NCBI GenBank assembly: GCA_910578335.1
Contig: CAJTPU010000001.1
Location: 248,001-312,000 of the forward strand
Direction of reading: 5' to 3'
Length of the DNA: 64,000 nucleotides
Source of the DNA: an uncultured Lachnospiraceae bacterium
GTDB taxonomy: Bacteria; Bacillota; Clostridia; Lachnospirales; Lachnospiraceae
Part shown: positions 53,736-60,639 of the stretch, one piece after another
How positions within the stretch are numbered: position 1 is the first letter of the stretch
Layout: every line of letters begins with the position of its first letter
Notes under the pieces: generated by a model
Told to the model about the DNA's origin: nothing
Seen by the model: the letters and a program-made list of their open reading frames with translations, nothing else
Databases searched by the model: none
Made by a program: the position numbers and the translations under genes

Positions 53736-53984
53736 TTACTCCATACTATGCGCCGTGATAATCGTATAGCTGTAAGCATTGATTGTAATTCTGCTATTGT
53801 CGGTTTCACAGTACCAGTTTTTGCCCTGTCGATAGATATGACAGTTTTCGTCCAAGACCTTATTTTTACAGTATGTTACCACATCATCGGTATCCAATTT
53901 GAGATTCCGCCTGATTCTGTCCGCTCCCATTTTTGTTGTATGAATCTTATCCGCATTTTCAAGCAATATCTTCTTATCTTCCAT
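53736..53984 (-). CDS. DUF3781 protein
   Basis: An 82-residue protein matching DUF3781: KIHTTKMGADRIRRNLKL, then DVVTYCKNKVLDENCHIYRQGKNWY and the terminal ITINAYSYTIITAH. Function unknown; the family is common in gut Firmicutes, usually as a single gene near mobile or stress functions. GGAGAAG precedes the ATG. Confidence 0.8.
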   Translation of the reverse strand: MEDKKILLENADKIHTTKMGADRIRRNLKLDTDDVVTYCKNKVLDENCHIYRQGKNWYCETDNSRITINAYSYTIITAHSME

Positions 53985-54230
53985 TCCGGCTTCTCCCGCT
54001 CAAATTATTTTTCTCCCTTTTCGGAAAATATCTCCATGCGCAAAGCTTATATCCTTTTCCCTCATGTTTCAGACGCTCATAAGGGTAGGAATAAAGGAGA
54101 GAAAAAGCTGTAACAAATTATAACACAAAATAACTTTTTCCGGTAATATTGATTATAACCATTCTTGCTATTTACCTGTACACAGTATTTTCTTATAATA
54201 AAATATATTATCTATGCGGAGGATACCTTT

Positions 54231-55103
54231 ATGGCTGAAATCATTTCAAGACCTTTTAGAATTTTATGCGATTTTATGGATGTGTATCAATTTATGATTG
54301 ATATCTATGAAAAGGATTGGAAAAACGGTGTTCCTGCTCCATTTTTGGAATACGCGCTATCTAGTGACTGGATGGATAAATCTCTGGTACACCGCTGGAA
54401 AATTTGGGAGGATAATGGACGTATAGCAGGTCTTGTTTTTTACGAAAATCCTATAAATGATGTGTATTTCAGCCTGCGTCCGGGCTATGAGAAATTGGCG
54501 GATGAAATGGTTGCGTATGCAGTTTCCTTTATGCCGCGTGTAGACGGTCATCTCAGATTTGTAATTTTTGACGGGCAAAATGCAATAAAAGAAGCAATAA
54601 CAAAAGCTGGCTTTCAACAATCTTCGGACTTTACAGAGAAAGTCTTTGATTTTGAAGAATCACTTAAATATCCGTTGCCGGACGGCTTTCACTTTGTGGA
54701 GCCTGAAAAGCTTTCAGTGGAAAAAATAGTGGAGTGCTGTTGGAAAGGTTTTGACCACGAAAAGGATGAAGGTTCTTGGAACGGAGATGCTGAACATGGC
54801 TATTACACATTGATGGCACCGCACATGCATCCGGAGGATGCGGTCGTCATTGAAAATGACGAGGGGAAGTATGTCTGTTATGCAGGCATGTGGTGGACTC
54901 CAAAAAATCACCTTGCTTATATGGAACCACTATGCACTATTCCAGAATATCGGAAAAAAGGCCTGGCGGCAGCAGCACTTTCAGAGCATTACCGCAGGCT
55001 GAAACCCTTAGGCGCAACGCATATGACCGGCGGTGCCAATCCATTTTATGATAAGATAGGTTTCAAGCCTATGATTCATTGGACCTTTTGGGAAAAAATA
55101 TGA
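54231..55103 (+). CDS. GNAT family N-acetyltransferase
   Basis: A 290-residue protein with a C-terminal GNAT domain (about 150-285): the acetyl-CoA loop region EPLCTIPEYRKKGLAAAALS (R/Q-x-x-G-x-G/A variant) and a terminal GGANPFYDKIGFKPMIHW. The N-terminal 145 residues look like a degenerate second GNAT copy (GRIAGLVFYENPINDVYFSL). Substrate unknown. GGAGGATACC precedes the ATG at 54231; an upstream in-frame extension is unlikely. It converges with the macrodomain gene, with only 2 bp between stop codons. Confidence 0.85.
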   Translation: MAEIISRPFRILCDFMDVYQFMIDIYEKDWKNGVPAPFLEYALSSDWMDKSLVHRWKIWEDNGRIAGLVFYENPINDVYFSLRPGYEKLADEMVAYAVSFMPRVDGHLRFVIFDGQNAIKEAITKAGFQQSSDFTEKVFDFEESLKYPLPDGFHFVEPEKLSVEKIVECCWKGFDHEKDEGSWNGDAEHGYYTLMAPHMHPEDAVVIENDEGKYVCYAGMWWTPKNHLAYMEPLCTIPEYRKKGLAAAALSEHYRRLKPLGATHMTGGANPFYDKIGFKPMIHWTFWEKI

Positions 55104-55105
55104 GA

Positions 55106-55948
55106 TTATTTTTTTCCTCCCAGGATTTTTTCATAAATCTGCCTGTCCCTGTCCTTGAATACATTAAAAATAATCCGCTCCATGGGAAGCGCCGCATTGG
55201 CGGCAAGAAATTCCGTCACCGCATGGACGGCAATCTCTGCCGCTTCCTCATTGGGAAAGTGAAATTCCCCTGTGGAAATACAGCAAAAGGCAACAGAATC
55301 TATATGGTTTTCCGCGCAGCATTCCAGTACGCTTTCATAGCATTTTTGCAAATCCTGCCGCAAGGAATCCGTCAGAGAGCCGTATACAATCGGTCCCACC
55401 GTATGAATGACCCGGTCGCAGGGAAGATTGTAAGCCTTCGTGATAGTAGCGGTTCCGACAGGTTCTTCATACGAATTCCCGTATTCTCTGCGCCTCTGCT
55501 GCATAATCTGACAGCATTCCTCCCGAAGCTGCATACCCGCGCTGCTGTGTATGGCATTATCAATACAGCCGTGACAAGGCACAAAGCAGCCCAGCATTTG
55601 TGCATTTGCCGCGTTGACAACCGCTCCTACCTTAAGCCTTGTAATGTCACCCTGCCAGACGGATAATTTCTCCGCGAACACATGGCTGCTGCCATACTGC
55701 TCCTTTATGTTGGGAATATCTGACAAAGAAACCGTCCCTTTCTGCAAAAGCTCCTCCTGCAGGTAGGCGTCCTGCGCCTCCAGCAGCTCCCTTCCCGCCA
55801 TTTTCGGCATACGGATATTCATCAGGGAGCGGATTATTCTTCTCTTTTCTTCCTTTTTCATTTCATCCGCCGCCGCAAGACCCCTGTATCTGCCGGAATC
55901 TGCTTGTAAGCGGAAAAGAAAATCGTCTGCCGCCTTGCCCTTGTTCAT
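55106..55948 (-). CDS. Zn-macrodomain protein, probable ADP-ribosyl hydrolase linked to SirTM
   Basis: A 280-residue protein with an N-terminal helical extension (1-100) and a macrodomain (about 100-275). AVVNAANAQMLGCFVPCHG followed by CIDNAIHSSAG gives the Cys/His/Cys set that binds zinc in the SirTM-associated macrodomain class; CCISTGEFHFPNEEAAEIA is the second ADP-ribose loop. Characterised relatives in S. aureus and S. pyogenes remove the ADP-ribose placed by SirTM. Start ATG 55948 (GGAGAGAG upstream). It has its own promoter-like TTGTAC-17-TATGCT (55977-56005) 98 nt after sirTM, so it may be expressed both with and without it. Confidence 0.9.
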   Translation of the reverse strand: MNKGKAADDFLFRLQADSGRYRGLAAADEMKKEEKRRIIRSLMNIRMPKMAGRELLEAQDAYLQEELLQKGTVSLSDIPNIKEQYGSSHVFAEKLSVWQGDITRLKVGAVVNAANAQMLGCFVPCHGCIDNAIHSSAGMQLREECCQIMQQRRREYGNSYEEPVGTATITKAYNLPCDRVIHTVGPIVYGSLTDSLRQDLQKCYESVLECCAENHIDSVAFCCISTGEFHFPNEEAAEIAVHAVTEFLAANAALPMERIIFNVFKDRDRQIYEKILGGKK

Positions 55949-55976
55949 CAAACTCTCTCCTTATTTCTATAATTAT

Positions 55977-56005
55977 AGCATAGTCCTATTCCCCAAAAAG
56001 TACAA
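55977..56005 (-). promoter_or_regulatory. Candidate internal promoter for the macrodomain gene
   Basis: Minus-strand TTGTAC (56000-56005), 17-nt spacer, TATGCT (55977-55982), about 25 nt before the macrodomain ATG. It could set hydrolase levels independent of the transferase. Confidence 0.45.
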
Positions 56006-56046
56006 ACATTTTCGCTGTTTTTCCATAAAACGGTAATATTGCTCCT

Positions 56047-56967
56047 TTATCCCTTCTCTGACTTCTGAATGCCTGCTCCAATGTCCCCATTGATGCAAAT
56101 TGCACGATTTGCAATCTCCTTTGGTGCAAACGCCTCTCCATCATTGATGCAGACATAAACAGCCTGTGCATTTTCCATTGTCATCTGCCAGAAGGGATAT
56201 TTGATAATCCCGGGGGTATTAAAGCCAACCCCCACCTCCCAAAACAGCACTCTTTTGTTTTCATGTCCCCGCAGAAACTCCCTGTAACGCTTTGACGCAC
56301 TCTGCCAGCCTTTGTCCTCGACAAAAGTATTGTCTGCGCGAAGATTCATCGTCATGGGCTCGCCGCATCTTGGACAGCGGGGGATAAGTTCTGTTGGTAT
56401 TGTCATAGCCGGCTTTTTGTTTTCCGGCAAAGACAACACGCCGTCCGCACGGCAGACATAGCCCTGCGCCTCCACCATCCTGCGGATTGCAGCTTCATTG
56501 TCATACGTATCCTGATGACATGGCGTGCTGCACTGGAACAGGCCGTAATCTCCCTGTGTGTAAAACAGCCTCTCCTTGTCAAAGCCGGCTTTTTGAAAGC
56601 AGTGGTCTACATTTGTCGTCAGTACAAAATAATCTTTATCTTTTACCATATCAAACAGTCTGTCATATACCGGCTCAGGCGCGTCCATATACCGGTTGAT
56701 ATAAATATAGCGGCTCCAGTAAGCCCAATGCTCTTCCAAGGTTTCATACGGGTAGAATCCGCCAGCATACATATCCTTAAAATGATACTTTTCTGCAAAA
56801 TCATGAAAATACTTTTCAAAGCGTTCGCCTGTATAGGCAAAGCCTGCGGAGGCGGAAAGCCCTGCACCCGCACCGATAACTACCGCTTCTGCAGAATGCA
56901 GCGCCCCTCGCAGCCTGTCTGCCCCTTCCCGTATACTGCCTGATTGCATCCGCTTTTGACCGCACAT
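56047..56967 (-). CDS. SirTM-type (class M) sirtuin, probable protein ADP-ribosyltransferase
   Basis: A 306-residue Sir2-fold protein. NAD-binding AVVIGAGAGLSASAGFAYTG near residue 30, TTNVDHCFQKAGFDKERLFY near 120 (the SirTM form of the catalytic region), a zinc knuckle beginning IPRCPRCGEPM near 195 and the EVGVGFNTPGIIKYPFW block near 245 that separates class M from deacetylase sirtuins. Known SirTM enzymes ADP-ribosylate a lipoylated GcvH-like carrier during oxidative stress; that carrier gene and lplA are absent here. AGGAGG precedes the ATG. It is 27 nt after the NAD(P)-binding protein gene and upstream of the macrodomain gene. Confidence 0.88.
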   Translation of the reverse strand: MCGQKRMQSGSIREGADRLRGALHSAEAVVIGAGAGLSASAGFAYTGERFEKYFHDFAEKYHFKDMYAGGFYPYETLEEHWAYWSRYIYINRYMDAPEPVYDRLFDMVKDKDYFVLTTNVDHCFQKAGFDKERLFYTQGDYGLFQCSTPCHQDTYDNEAAIRRMVEAQGYVCRADGVLSLPENKKPAMTIPTELIPRCPRCGEPMTMNLRADNTFVEDKGWQSASKRYREFLRGHENKRVLFWEVGVGFNTPGIIKYPFWQMTMENAQAVYVCINDGEAFAPKEIANRAICINGDIGAGIQKSEKG

Positions 56968-56994
56968 AATACGCCGCCTCCTTTTATAAAATCC

Positions 56995-57624
56995 TTATTT
57001 CCCTACAACAGAGATTCTTTCCTGCACATGACTGCCTGCCACAATCTCATCCACAACGGCAATGGCGTAATCCGCATAGCTGATAACGCTTTCGCCTTTG
57101 TCATTTACGGTAAATTCCTCGCCCGAAAGAATATATTCTCCCGTGCGCGCGCCTTCCGCCTGAAAATCTGCGGCGGGGCTGATATAAGTCCATTTTACGT
57201 CCTTTTTTTTGCGCAGTCCGGCAAGTGCCTTATCATGAGCTGCCGCAAGCGGCTTAAACGATTCCGGAAAATCGGCGCCGTCTGCAACGGTCAGCGTATG
57301 CTCAGGATTTACATAAAGGCTCCCTGCTCCGCCTACGATAAGCAGCCGCTTATCACTGCCAGCCAAAATACTGCACAGATGCTCTGCAGCCTGCGGAATC
57401 TGCGGTATCGTCTCCGGCGTCCATGCGCCAAATGCATCCACCACAACATCAAAGCCCGCTAAATCTTCTACCTGTAGTTCAAAAATATCCTTGCTGACTG
57501 CCTTTGCCGCTGCTGACCGGTTGTCGCCCCTTACGACGGCGGTTACATCAAATCCTCTGTCCACAGCCTCCTTTGTAATAAGCTGTCCTGCCTTTCCATT
57601 TGCGCAAACAATTGCAATTTTCAT
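56995..57624 (-). CDS. NAD(P)-binding protein, atypical SDR/NmrA-like (YwnB-like)
   Basis: A 209-residue Rossmann protein: KIAIVCANGKAGQLITKEAV has the modified GxxGxxG dinucleotide loop, DVVVDAFGAWTPET and RLLIVGGAGSLYV follow, and YISPAADFQAEG replaces the usual active-site block. The family includes B. subtilis YwnB, whose gene neighbours the Rrf2 regulator YwnA, the same arrangement as here. Enzymatic activity is undetermined. The ATG at 57624 has AGGAGG 7 nt upstream. It is first in the operon with sirTM, behind a promoter with tandem operators. Confidence 0.85.
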   Translation of the reverse strand: MKIAIVCANGKAGQLITKEAVDRGFDVTAVVRGDNRSAAAKAVSKDIFELQVEDLAGFDVVVDAFGAWTPETIPQIPQAAEHLCSILAGSDKRLLIVGGAGSLYVNPEHTLTVADGADFPESFKPLAAAHDKALAGLRKKKDVKWTYISPAADFQAEGARTGEYILSGEEFTVNDKGESVISYADYAIAVVDEIVAGSHVQERISVVGK

Positions 57625-57638
57625 CTCCATACCTCCTG

Positions 57639-57713
57639 TTTGTTGTAATATTTGTTGTTACATCTTGTATGCTCACTATAGCACTCCTTTGTTGTAATGT
57701 CAATAGTTACATC
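57639..57713 (-). promoter_or_regulatory. Promoter of the NAD(P)-protein-sirTM operon with two identical-half operators
   Basis: Minus-strand TTGACA (57698-57703), 17-nt spacer, TATAGT (57675-57680). Two 26-bp sites, 57639-57664 and 57688-57713, share TTTGTTGTAAT at one end and TTACATC at the other (plus-strand reading) around differing 8-base centres; each has a TGTAAT/TTACA dyad. One covers the -35, the other the early transcribed region, 49 bp apart. This fits repression by the Rrf2 protein encoded next door. Confidence 0.8.
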
Positions 57714-57717
57714 AAAT

Positions 57718-57762
57718 TTTTTTAAAAAATTTAGGATGCTGCAAAATGTCATCAGCATCCTA
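57718..57762 (-). terminator. Terminator of the Rrf2 gene
   Basis: AGGATGCTG/CAGCATCCT arms (57733-57741, 57753-57761), minus-strand flank AAATTTTTT. It isolates the aldo/keto reductase-Rrf2 unit from the sirTM operon promoter. Confidence 0.8.
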
Positions 57763-57787
57763 TCATTCTGTGCCTTATCTGTACCCG

Positions 57788-58237
57788 TCACGACATGTTC
57801 CACTCTTTCGGCAGATACTTTTCCGTGTCCTGCTTTAAATCCTCCAGCGTAATCGAGGCAAGCTCCTTCTCCATTGCATTTTGTACCCGAAGCAGCTTAT
57901 CATCCAGAATATGATGAATATTACGCCCTACGGGACATGCCGCGCTGGGATTTTCATGAAAATGAAACAGACTGCCGTTCTCCACACACTCCACCGCACG
58001 GTATATATCCAAAAATGTAATCTCCCTCAAGGGCTTTGCTACAGACGCGCCGCCGGTTCCCCGCGCCACCGTAATAAGACCGGCACTCTTTAACTGCCCC
58101 AGCAGCTTTCTTATGATAACCGGATTTACATTTGTGCTTCCGGCAAGAAAATCACTTGTCACCTTGCAGTCCTTTGCAAACACATCGATACATGCAAAAA
58201 TATGGACTGCCAGCGTAAAACGACTTGAAATCTGCAT
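57788..58237 (-). CDS. Rrf2 family transcriptional regulator (YwnA-like)
   Basis: A 149-residue Rrf2 protein: winged helix at about 1-75 (MQISSRFTLAVHIFACIDVF, STNVNPVIIRKLLGQLKSAG) and wing TVARGTGGASVAKP. Cysteines at about 14, 22, 88 and 106 (the last in SAACPVG) could sense thiol-reactive or redox stress, though the IscR/NsrR cluster-ligand spacing is not obvious. I start at ATG 58237, which gives the standard Rrf2 N-terminus; the open frame upstream overlaps the reductase gene. It lies 23 nt after the aldo/keto reductase gene and next to the operator-bearing promoter. Confidence 0.88.
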   Translation of the reverse strand: MQISSRFTLAVHIFACIDVFAKDCKVTSDFLAGSTNVNPVIIRKLLGQLKSAGLITVARGTGGASVAKPLREITFLDIYRAVECVENGSLFHFHENPSAACPVGRNIHHILDDKLLRVQNAMEKELASITLEDLKQDTEKYLPKEWNMS

Positions 58238-58260
58238 AATGCCTGCCTTTCTCCTTGGGA

Positions 58261-59280
58261 CTACTCTGCTCCCACCGTAATACGGTCTATTTCCCGCAGC
58301 TCCTCCTCCGTAAAGCCCGCACTTTTTACAATTCCTACATTGTCCAGTATCTGCGACGGGCGGGACGCGCCAATCAATACGCTCGTAACTTCCCCGTCCC
58401 GCAAAATCCACGACAAAGCCATCTGCGCCAGCGTCTCGCCCCTTTCCGCCGCCAGATTCTGTAATGCCTGAAGCTGCTTTACTCTCTCAGGCGTTATGGC
58501 ACTCTCCTGCAAAAATCTGCCGTCCGTTCTGACACGACTGTCATCTGGAATGCCGCGCAGGTATTTGTCCGTGAGAAGCCCCTGCTCTAACGGGCAGAAT
58601 GCAATAATACCAATGCCATTCTCAGCCGCATATGACTTCAGCCCATCCTTTTCAATACTGCGGTCCAGCATGGAATATCTGCGCTGGTTAATGATAAAGG
58701 GCGTCCTCAATTCTCTTAAAATTTCTGCCGCTTCCTTTGTCTGCTCTCTGTTATAGTTGGAAATTCCCACATAGAGCGCCTTACCGCTCCTTACAATGCC
58801 GTCCAGCGCCAGCATGGTCTCCTCCATAGGCGTTTCAGGGTCCGGTCTGTGGTGATAAAAAATATCTACATATTCCAGTCCCATCCTTTTAAGGCTCTGG
58901 TCCAGACTCGCCACCAGATATTTTTTGCTGCCAAAATCACCGTAAGGTCCCTGCCACATGTCATAGCCCGCCTTGGTGGAAATCACAAGCTCGTCCCGAT
59001 ACTGCCCCATGCCTTTTTTCAATATTCTTCCAAAATTTTCCTCGGCTGCTCCTGCTATGGGACCATAATTGTTCGCCAGGTCAAAATGCGTAATGCCATT
59101 GTCAAAAGCCGTATGACACATGGCTGTCATATTGTCAAAATTCCCGTTGCTGCCAAAATTGTGCCACAGCCCCAAAGAAACCGCCGGAAGCTTCAGCCCG
59201 CTCCTGCCGCAGCGGTTGTACCGCATCGTCTCATAACGGCTTTCCGCTGCCGTGTAATGTTCATAGCCTGCATAATTCAT
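58261..59280 (-). CDS. Aldo/keto reductase (YghZ/Kv-beta type)
   Basis: A 339-residue NADPH-dependent TIM-barrel reductase. Active-site residues: THFDLANNYG (Asp, Tyr), LVISTKAGYDMW (Lys) and YVDIFYHHRPDPET (His). Sequence order GRSGLKLPAVSLGLWHNFG and the cofactor block VLIGASRPSQILDNV match the YghZ/L-glyceraldehyde-3-phosphate reductase group that detoxifies reactive aldehydes. AGGAGG precedes the ATG. Co-transcribed with the Rrf2 gene, which links aldehyde or electrophile stress with the sirTM operon. Confidence 0.92.
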   Translation of the reverse strand: MNYAGYEHYTAAESRYETMRYNRCGRSGLKLPAVSLGLWHNFGSNGNFDNMTAMCHTAFDNGITHFDLANNYGPIAGAAEENFGRILKKGMGQYRDELVISTKAGYDMWQGPYGDFGSKKYLVASLDQSLKRMGLEYVDIFYHHRPDPETPMEETMLALDGIVRSGKALYVGISNYNREQTKEAAEILRELRTPFIINQRRYSMLDRSIEKDGLKSYAAENGIGIIAFCPLEQGLLTDKYLRGIPDDSRVRTDGRFLQESAITPERVKQLQALQNLAAERGETLAQMALSWILRDGEVTSVLIGASRPSQILDNVGIVKSAGFTEEELREIDRITVGAE

Positions 59281-59290
59281 AAGAAACCTC

Positions 59291-59350
59291 CTGTGTTATC
59301 ATGTCTGCCGCCATTATAACACAGTGCTTCCCACCATTTCAACAGACATG
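59291..59350 (-). promoter_or_regulatory. Promoter of the aldo/keto reductase gene with flanking dyads
   Basis: Minus-strand TTGAAA (59337-59342), 18-nt spacer, TATAAT (59313-59318). Inverted repeats CATGTCTG/CAGACATG (59300-59307, 59343-59350) bracket both hexamers, and CTGTGTTAT/ATAACACAG (59291-59299, 59316-59324) overlaps the -10. Both could be operator sites. Confidence 0.65.
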
Positions 59351-59354
59351 CTTC

Positions 59355-59909
59355 TTACTTTTGCATTCGCCAATACCCTGTACCGTTCCTGCCTAAAAGC
59401 CGTGCCGCAATCATGTCCCGGCGAATGGTACAAAAATCATCATGAAAATCAGCAATTATAATGTTTACTTCCTTCTCGGAATATATCCTGTCAAAGTCAA
59501 ACGCTTCGGCAATCACTTCTAAGACAATGCGTTCCTTTTTGAGCTGGGCAGGAATGGATTTTAATTTTCCGTATTCAAAAAAAGCGTCTATTACCCTTTG
59601 ACGGTACTCTGCATCCCGCTGCGCCTGTTTTTGTGCTTCGTCAGATTCTTGCTGCAATATTTCCAGTATGCTGGTCTGAAATATCTCTTTGTTCAAAGAA
59701 TACATCATATAATACTGATTTTTATATGCAGTCACGGCGCCGGCATCTGATAGCTTTTTCAAATGAAAAGAAATGGTGGACGCAGTAAGCCCCAATCGCT
59801 CTGCCAGTCTCTCAACATACATATCCTCAACAGAAAGGGATTTTAGTATTTGCAGCCGCGACTTATCAGCCAGACATTTAAATAGATTGATTGCTTCTGC
59901 TTCCGTCAT
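59355..59909 (-). CDS. ArsR-type winged-helix regulator with C-terminal extension
   Basis: A 184-residue protein: ArsR HTH at 1-85 (LFKCLADKSRLQILKSLS, RLGLTASTISFHLKKLSDAG) followed by a C-terminal DUF2087-like region (about 100-184; RVIDAFFEYGKLKSIPAQLKKE, FDDFCTIRRDMIAARLLGRN). No ArsR metal-site cysteine motif (ELCVCDL) is present, so metal sensing is unlikely. ATG 59909 has GGGAGG 8 nt upstream. It overlaps the preceding gene by 4 nt (ATGA). Confidence 0.88.
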   Translation of the reverse strand: MTEAEAINLFKCLADKSRLQILKSLSVEDMYVERLAERLGLTASTISFHLKKLSDAGAVTAYKNQYYMMYSLNKEIFQTSILEILQQESDEAQKQAQRDAEYRQRVIDAFFEYGKLKSIPAQLKKERIVLEVIAEAFDFDRIYSEKEVNIIIADFHDDFCTIRRDMIAARLLGRNGTGYWRMQK

Positions 59910-60274
59910 ATCGTTTCCTCCCAAATTTGCATGCACATATCCTTTATTTCCCGGATAGTGTCGAGCTTAATACTTTCAATATGCATTTTTGCGGCATCTC
60001 CATTCTGCTTCGCCTTCTCATAAGAAGCCCTCCAGTTCATAGGAATTTGCTCCGCCTTTTGTAAGAAAAACTGCTTTTTAGCTAAGTCGTCCTTTCCGCA
60101 GTCTCTGTCTGCGGCAGAAAAAATCGTTTTGAAAATCTCATAGACATTCTCCCTGATTTTTTCAAAATTACTTTCATCCTTGCGTTCGTCCGCGGCAAAC
60201 AGTTTACTACGCTGTTTACAGGACGCAATCCGCTCCTCAAAATACAGCTCAAATTTTCGTTGTTGCTCACTCAT
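59906..60274 (-). CDS. Helical protein of unknown function, partner of ArsR-type regulator
   Basis: A 122-residue charged, almost wholly helical protein (KFELYFEERIASCKQRSKLF; MHIESIKLDTIREIKDMC). I do not know its family function; similar proteins are found next to this ArsR subtype in Clostridia. Its stop overlaps the ArsR start by 4 nt, so the two are coupled and likely work together. GGAGG lies 11 nt before the ATG. Confidence 0.7.
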   Translation of the reverse strand: MSEQQRKFELYFEERIASCKQRSKLFAADERKDESNFEKIRENVYEIFKTIFSAADRDCGKDDLAKKQFFLQKAEQIPMNWRASYEKAKQNGDAAKMHIESIKLDTIREIKDMCMQIWEETI

Positions 60275-60302
60275 ATCATTCCAATCCTCCTGTCTGATTT
60301 TG

Positions 60303-60357
60303 ATTATATCATTGTGGTTTCAAAATTTCAAGTTTGATTTTATATATATAAAATCAA
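60303..60357 (-). promoter_or_regulatory. Promoter of the ArsR pair with 24-bp perfect palindrome
   Basis: Minus-strand TTGAAA (60326-60331), 17-nt spacer, TATAAT (60303-60308). A perfect 24-bp palindrome with half-site TTGATTTTATAT lies at 60334-60357, immediately upstream of the -35; long AT-rich palindromes are typical ArsR-family operators. ACAGACT occurs twice 16 bp apart (60369-60391) further upstream. Confidence 0.75.
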
Positions 60358-60436
60358 TTTAAAATATTACAGACTGCAATATGAACAGACTACAATAACC
60401 CTTTCTTTTCCATATCTCTTTTTATGTAAAAAACAT

Positions 60437-60464
60437 TTGACAAATCCTTTTATCCGTGTATAAT
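60437..60464 (+). promoter_or_regulatory. Promoter of the Amt-PII gene
   Basis: TTGACA (60437-60442), 16-nt spacer, TATAAT (60459-60464); both hexamers perfect. Transcription would begin near 60471, giving a leader of about 170 nt. Confidence 0.8.
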
Positions 60465-60471
60465 TAGGTAC

Positions 60472-60512
60472 GAACAAGGGCGTTTCTACGGTGGAAGTGG
60501 AACGTCTTTTTT
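60472..60512 (+). promoter_or_regulatory. Leader attenuator of the Amt-PII gene
   Basis: GGCGTTTC (60479-60486) pairs with GGAACGTC (60499-60506), with AC/GT continuing into a GGTGGAA loop; six T residues follow (60507-60512), making an intrinsic terminator at the very start of the transcript. The motif GAACAAGGGCGTTTC (60472-60486) overlaps the 5' arm and can form a competing GAAC/GTTT hairpin with a six-base loop AAGGGC. The same motif and layout occur in the glutamine synthetase leader. Confidence 0.7.
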
Positions 60513-60534
60513 ATTTTATATAGAATTATTATCA

Positions 60535-60612
60535 AAGGCGATAATATGGAGTGTGCGGCTCCATACTGTCGCCTTCTTTTGTCCCGCAAGGCTTTCCACC
60601 ATTTATGCGGGA
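60535..60612 (+). other. Paired hairpins in the Amt-PII leader
   Basis: Hairpin 1: AAGGCGA/TCGCCTT (60535-60541, 60569-60575) enclosing ATGGAG/CTCCAT (60546-60551, 60559-60564). Hairpin 2: TCCCGCA/TGCGGGA (60582-60588, 60606-60612). Neither has a T-run after it. They fill the leader between the early terminator and the GAGGAGG ribosome site. Confidence 0.55.
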
Positions 60613-60639
60613 TACAACGAACTATGAGGAGGAACTATT

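Noticed and set aside
60471..60639. Known metabolite riboswitch in the Amt-PII leader
   Set aside because: I could not match the hairpins to purine, guanidine, glycine, SAM or cobalamin riboswitch cores.
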